DNA of 22,887 nucleotides, taken from Thermoplasmata archaeon (lineage in GTDB: Archaea > Thermoplasmatota > Thermoplasmata > Thermoplasmatales > Thermoplasmataceae). Positions 21,899 through 22,887 of this stretch are shown piece after piece. The stretch lies in NCBI GenBank assembly GCA_021845155.1, contig JAKBSB010000001.1, positions 1 through 22,887 of the forward strand. The letters are read 5' to 3'. The notes under the pieces are model-generated. The model had not been told where the DNA came from and did no database searches. It was given only the letters and a program-made list of their open reading frames with translations. Each line of letters opens with the position of its first letter. Position 1 is the stretch's first letter. The translations under genes and the position numbers were made by a program.

Positions 21899-22887
21899 TT
21901 AACTGATTCCGGATGAAAATATCCGCCCTGTGAAAAGGTCCGCATTTATGTTGTAGGACCTGTAATATTCCTTGAGGATCCTTAGTCCTTCATTTCCAAT
22001 TCTGTTGAGGATATCCTGAAAATCCTGAAGATTCTCATCTGAAACAGCAACATAGTATTCCTCAATTGCAGCGGGACGAAAATCCAGGTTGTATCTTGAG
22101 GCCGTTTCACCGTTGCCTATTCCGGCAGGAATCCTGCCATTTCTTACTGCAAGTGCTATTCCCCTGAGATCAGGGTACTCCACTCCTGAAGAATCTGGAC
22201 CGGCATCAAAACCTGAAGCTGCAAGGCAGCTCCTGATAAGTTCTGCAGGATAGGTGCCAACGGCTGGAATTCCAAGTGCAACTCCCTTCCTGTTCTTAAT
22301 GTCATTAAAAACATCATTCTCTCCCTTCCTGAAGACAATTCCCAAGTCTGAAGAGAAGATCCTGAAAAATCTATACGATCTTTTTTTCCCGGCAAAGGGT
22401 TTTGTTCCAGATTTCACTCTCACTCCCATCAAATTCGCAGATCCGTTTTCAAGGCACTTAAGCCCCTCTTCATGAGATGTTCTGCAGGATGAGAAAAAAC
22501 TTCCGGAAATGCTGAAGATTGTGTCCATAAAAGGATCTACGTCACCTGCAAGTACACCACTGGTAAAACCGGGCTCCTCATTAAAATAGTGAATTGTGGC
22601 ACTTTCTCCTGCGTTTAGGCATTCCTTACCTGTATTTATCGTGAGTATGGCGTCACTTCTTAGAATTCTCGACAGGGATCCAGATTCTCCTGCCAATGGA
22701 AATGCATAAAGGTTGTCCGATCTGTTAATTATGGCAGGAATGTAGTTGGTGCTTCCCTTCTTTATGCGAGTTCCAAGGGCAAGCTGGGCTTCCATTTCAG
22801 TAATGACAAGTGGATAGTGTGCCATTTCAAGAAGCTTTTCCAGAAATATTTCTGTAAAGGAGATGAAAGCAGATACCGGGAAACCAG
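21899..22887 (-). CDS. moeA: Molybdopterin molybdotransferase MoeA fused to a PBP-like domain, 5' end outside the window
   Basis: The minus-strand frame is open from the right edge to the TAA at 21899-21901. The methionine at 22825 is internal: the upstream codons read GFPVSAFISFTEIFLEKLL, the MoeA segment normally seen as G-x-P-x-S-x-x-x-x-F. Visible parts are the end of the MoeA catalytic domain, MoeA domain IV (ITEMEAQLALGTRIKKGSTNYIP ... GSLSRILRSDAILTINTGKE), and a ~210-residue periplasmic-binding-protein-like domain: SHEEGLKCLENGSANLMGV, a GLGIVFRKG-like strand, NRKGVALGIPAVGTYPAEL, and IALAVRNGRIPAGIGNGETA. MoeA inserts molybdate or tungstate into the pterin; the fused PBP domain, common in archaeal MoeA, is thought to bind the oxyanion or a regulator ligand. 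It is upstream of the MoeB-like gene, with a 28-nt gap. Confidence 0.93.
   Translation of the reverse strand, partial: GFPVSAFISFTEIFLEKLLEMAHYPLVITEMEAQLALGTRIKKGSTNYIPAIINRSDNLYAFPLAGESGSLSRILRSDAILTINTGKECLNAGESATIHYFNEEPGFTSGVLAGDVDPFMDTIFSISGSFFSSCRTSHEEGLKCLENGSANLMGVRVKSGTKPFAGKKRSYRFFRIFSSDLGIVFRKGENDVFNDIKNRKGVALGIPAVGTYPAELIRSCLAASGFDAGPDSSGVEYPDLRGIALAVRNGRIPAGIGNGETASRYNLDFRPAAIEEYYVAVSDENLQDFQDILNRIGNEGLRILKEYYRSYNINADLFTGRIFSSGIS

Noticed and set aside
21899..22825. A MoeA protein lacking its N-terminal catalytic domains, starting at the methionine at 22825
   Set aside because: The same frame stays open to the window edge and encodes the expected upstream MoeA segment (GFPVSAF...), so the gene is cut by the window and not truncated in the genome.
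1..22887. CRISPR arrays, insertion sequences, integrase sites or rRNA genes
   Set aside because: No regularly spaced repeats, transposase or integrase motifs, or rRNA signatures were seen on either strand.

Overview
This is a chromosomal stretch from an archaeon of the order Thermoplasmatales (Thermoplasma/Ferroplasma/Cuniculiplasma relatives). The evidence is a mevalonate-3-kinase of the type known from that order, a Sec61-beta subunit, an archaeal RPA operon with its RPA-associated protein, an archaeal MoeA-PBP fusion, an archaeal-type tRNA-Glu without encoded CCA, and many genes whose ATG lies about 26 nt behind a TATA-like box (leaderless transcription). I see no insertion sequence, CRISPR array, phage gene or rRNA.

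Layout. 1-532: 3' part of a membrane protein. 700-2790: acetamidase/formamidase-family amidohydrolase, tail to tail with an MFS transporter. 2983-5502: three-gene operon of a YbjN-like protein, an RPA large subunit (OB folds plus zinc finger) and an RPA-associated OB/winged-helix protein. 5579-7526: sugar-porter MFS transporter and a small membrane protein. 7641-9619: divergent pair of a GNAT acyltransferase (COG3375 type) and an enolase-superfamily N-succinylamino acid racemase/OSBS, suggesting handling of D- or N-acyl amino acids. 9645-12409: gcvPA-gcvPB, the split glycine decarboxylase. 12520-13771: mevalonate-3-kinase and Sec61-beta. 13958-14032: tRNA-Glu(CUC). 14165-15030: MscS channel gene that appears broken. 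15074-16204: K+ channel with an MthK-like RCK domain. 16396-18943: small proteins (DUF5752-like, zinc ribbon, DUF981 membrane protein), then a zinc-finger protein with a trypsin-like fold that has lost its catalytic His and Ser. 19132-20268: class V aminotransferase (alanine/serine-glyoxylate type). 20589-21074: four-helix membrane protein. 21094-22887: MoeB/ThiF-family E1-like enzyme and MoeA-PBP, the latter running off the right edge.

How the genes fit together. The operons are short. Glycine cleavage and the class V aminotransferase could share glycine/glyoxylate metabolism; the RPA cluster serves single-stranded DNA handling; the MoeA/MoeB pair serves molybdenum or tungsten cofactor synthesis. 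The most unusual items are the zinc-finger pseudo-trypsin (17996-18943), the doubly disrupted MscS gene, the unstudied first gene of the RPA operon, and several perfect palindromes placed at or beside TATA boxes.
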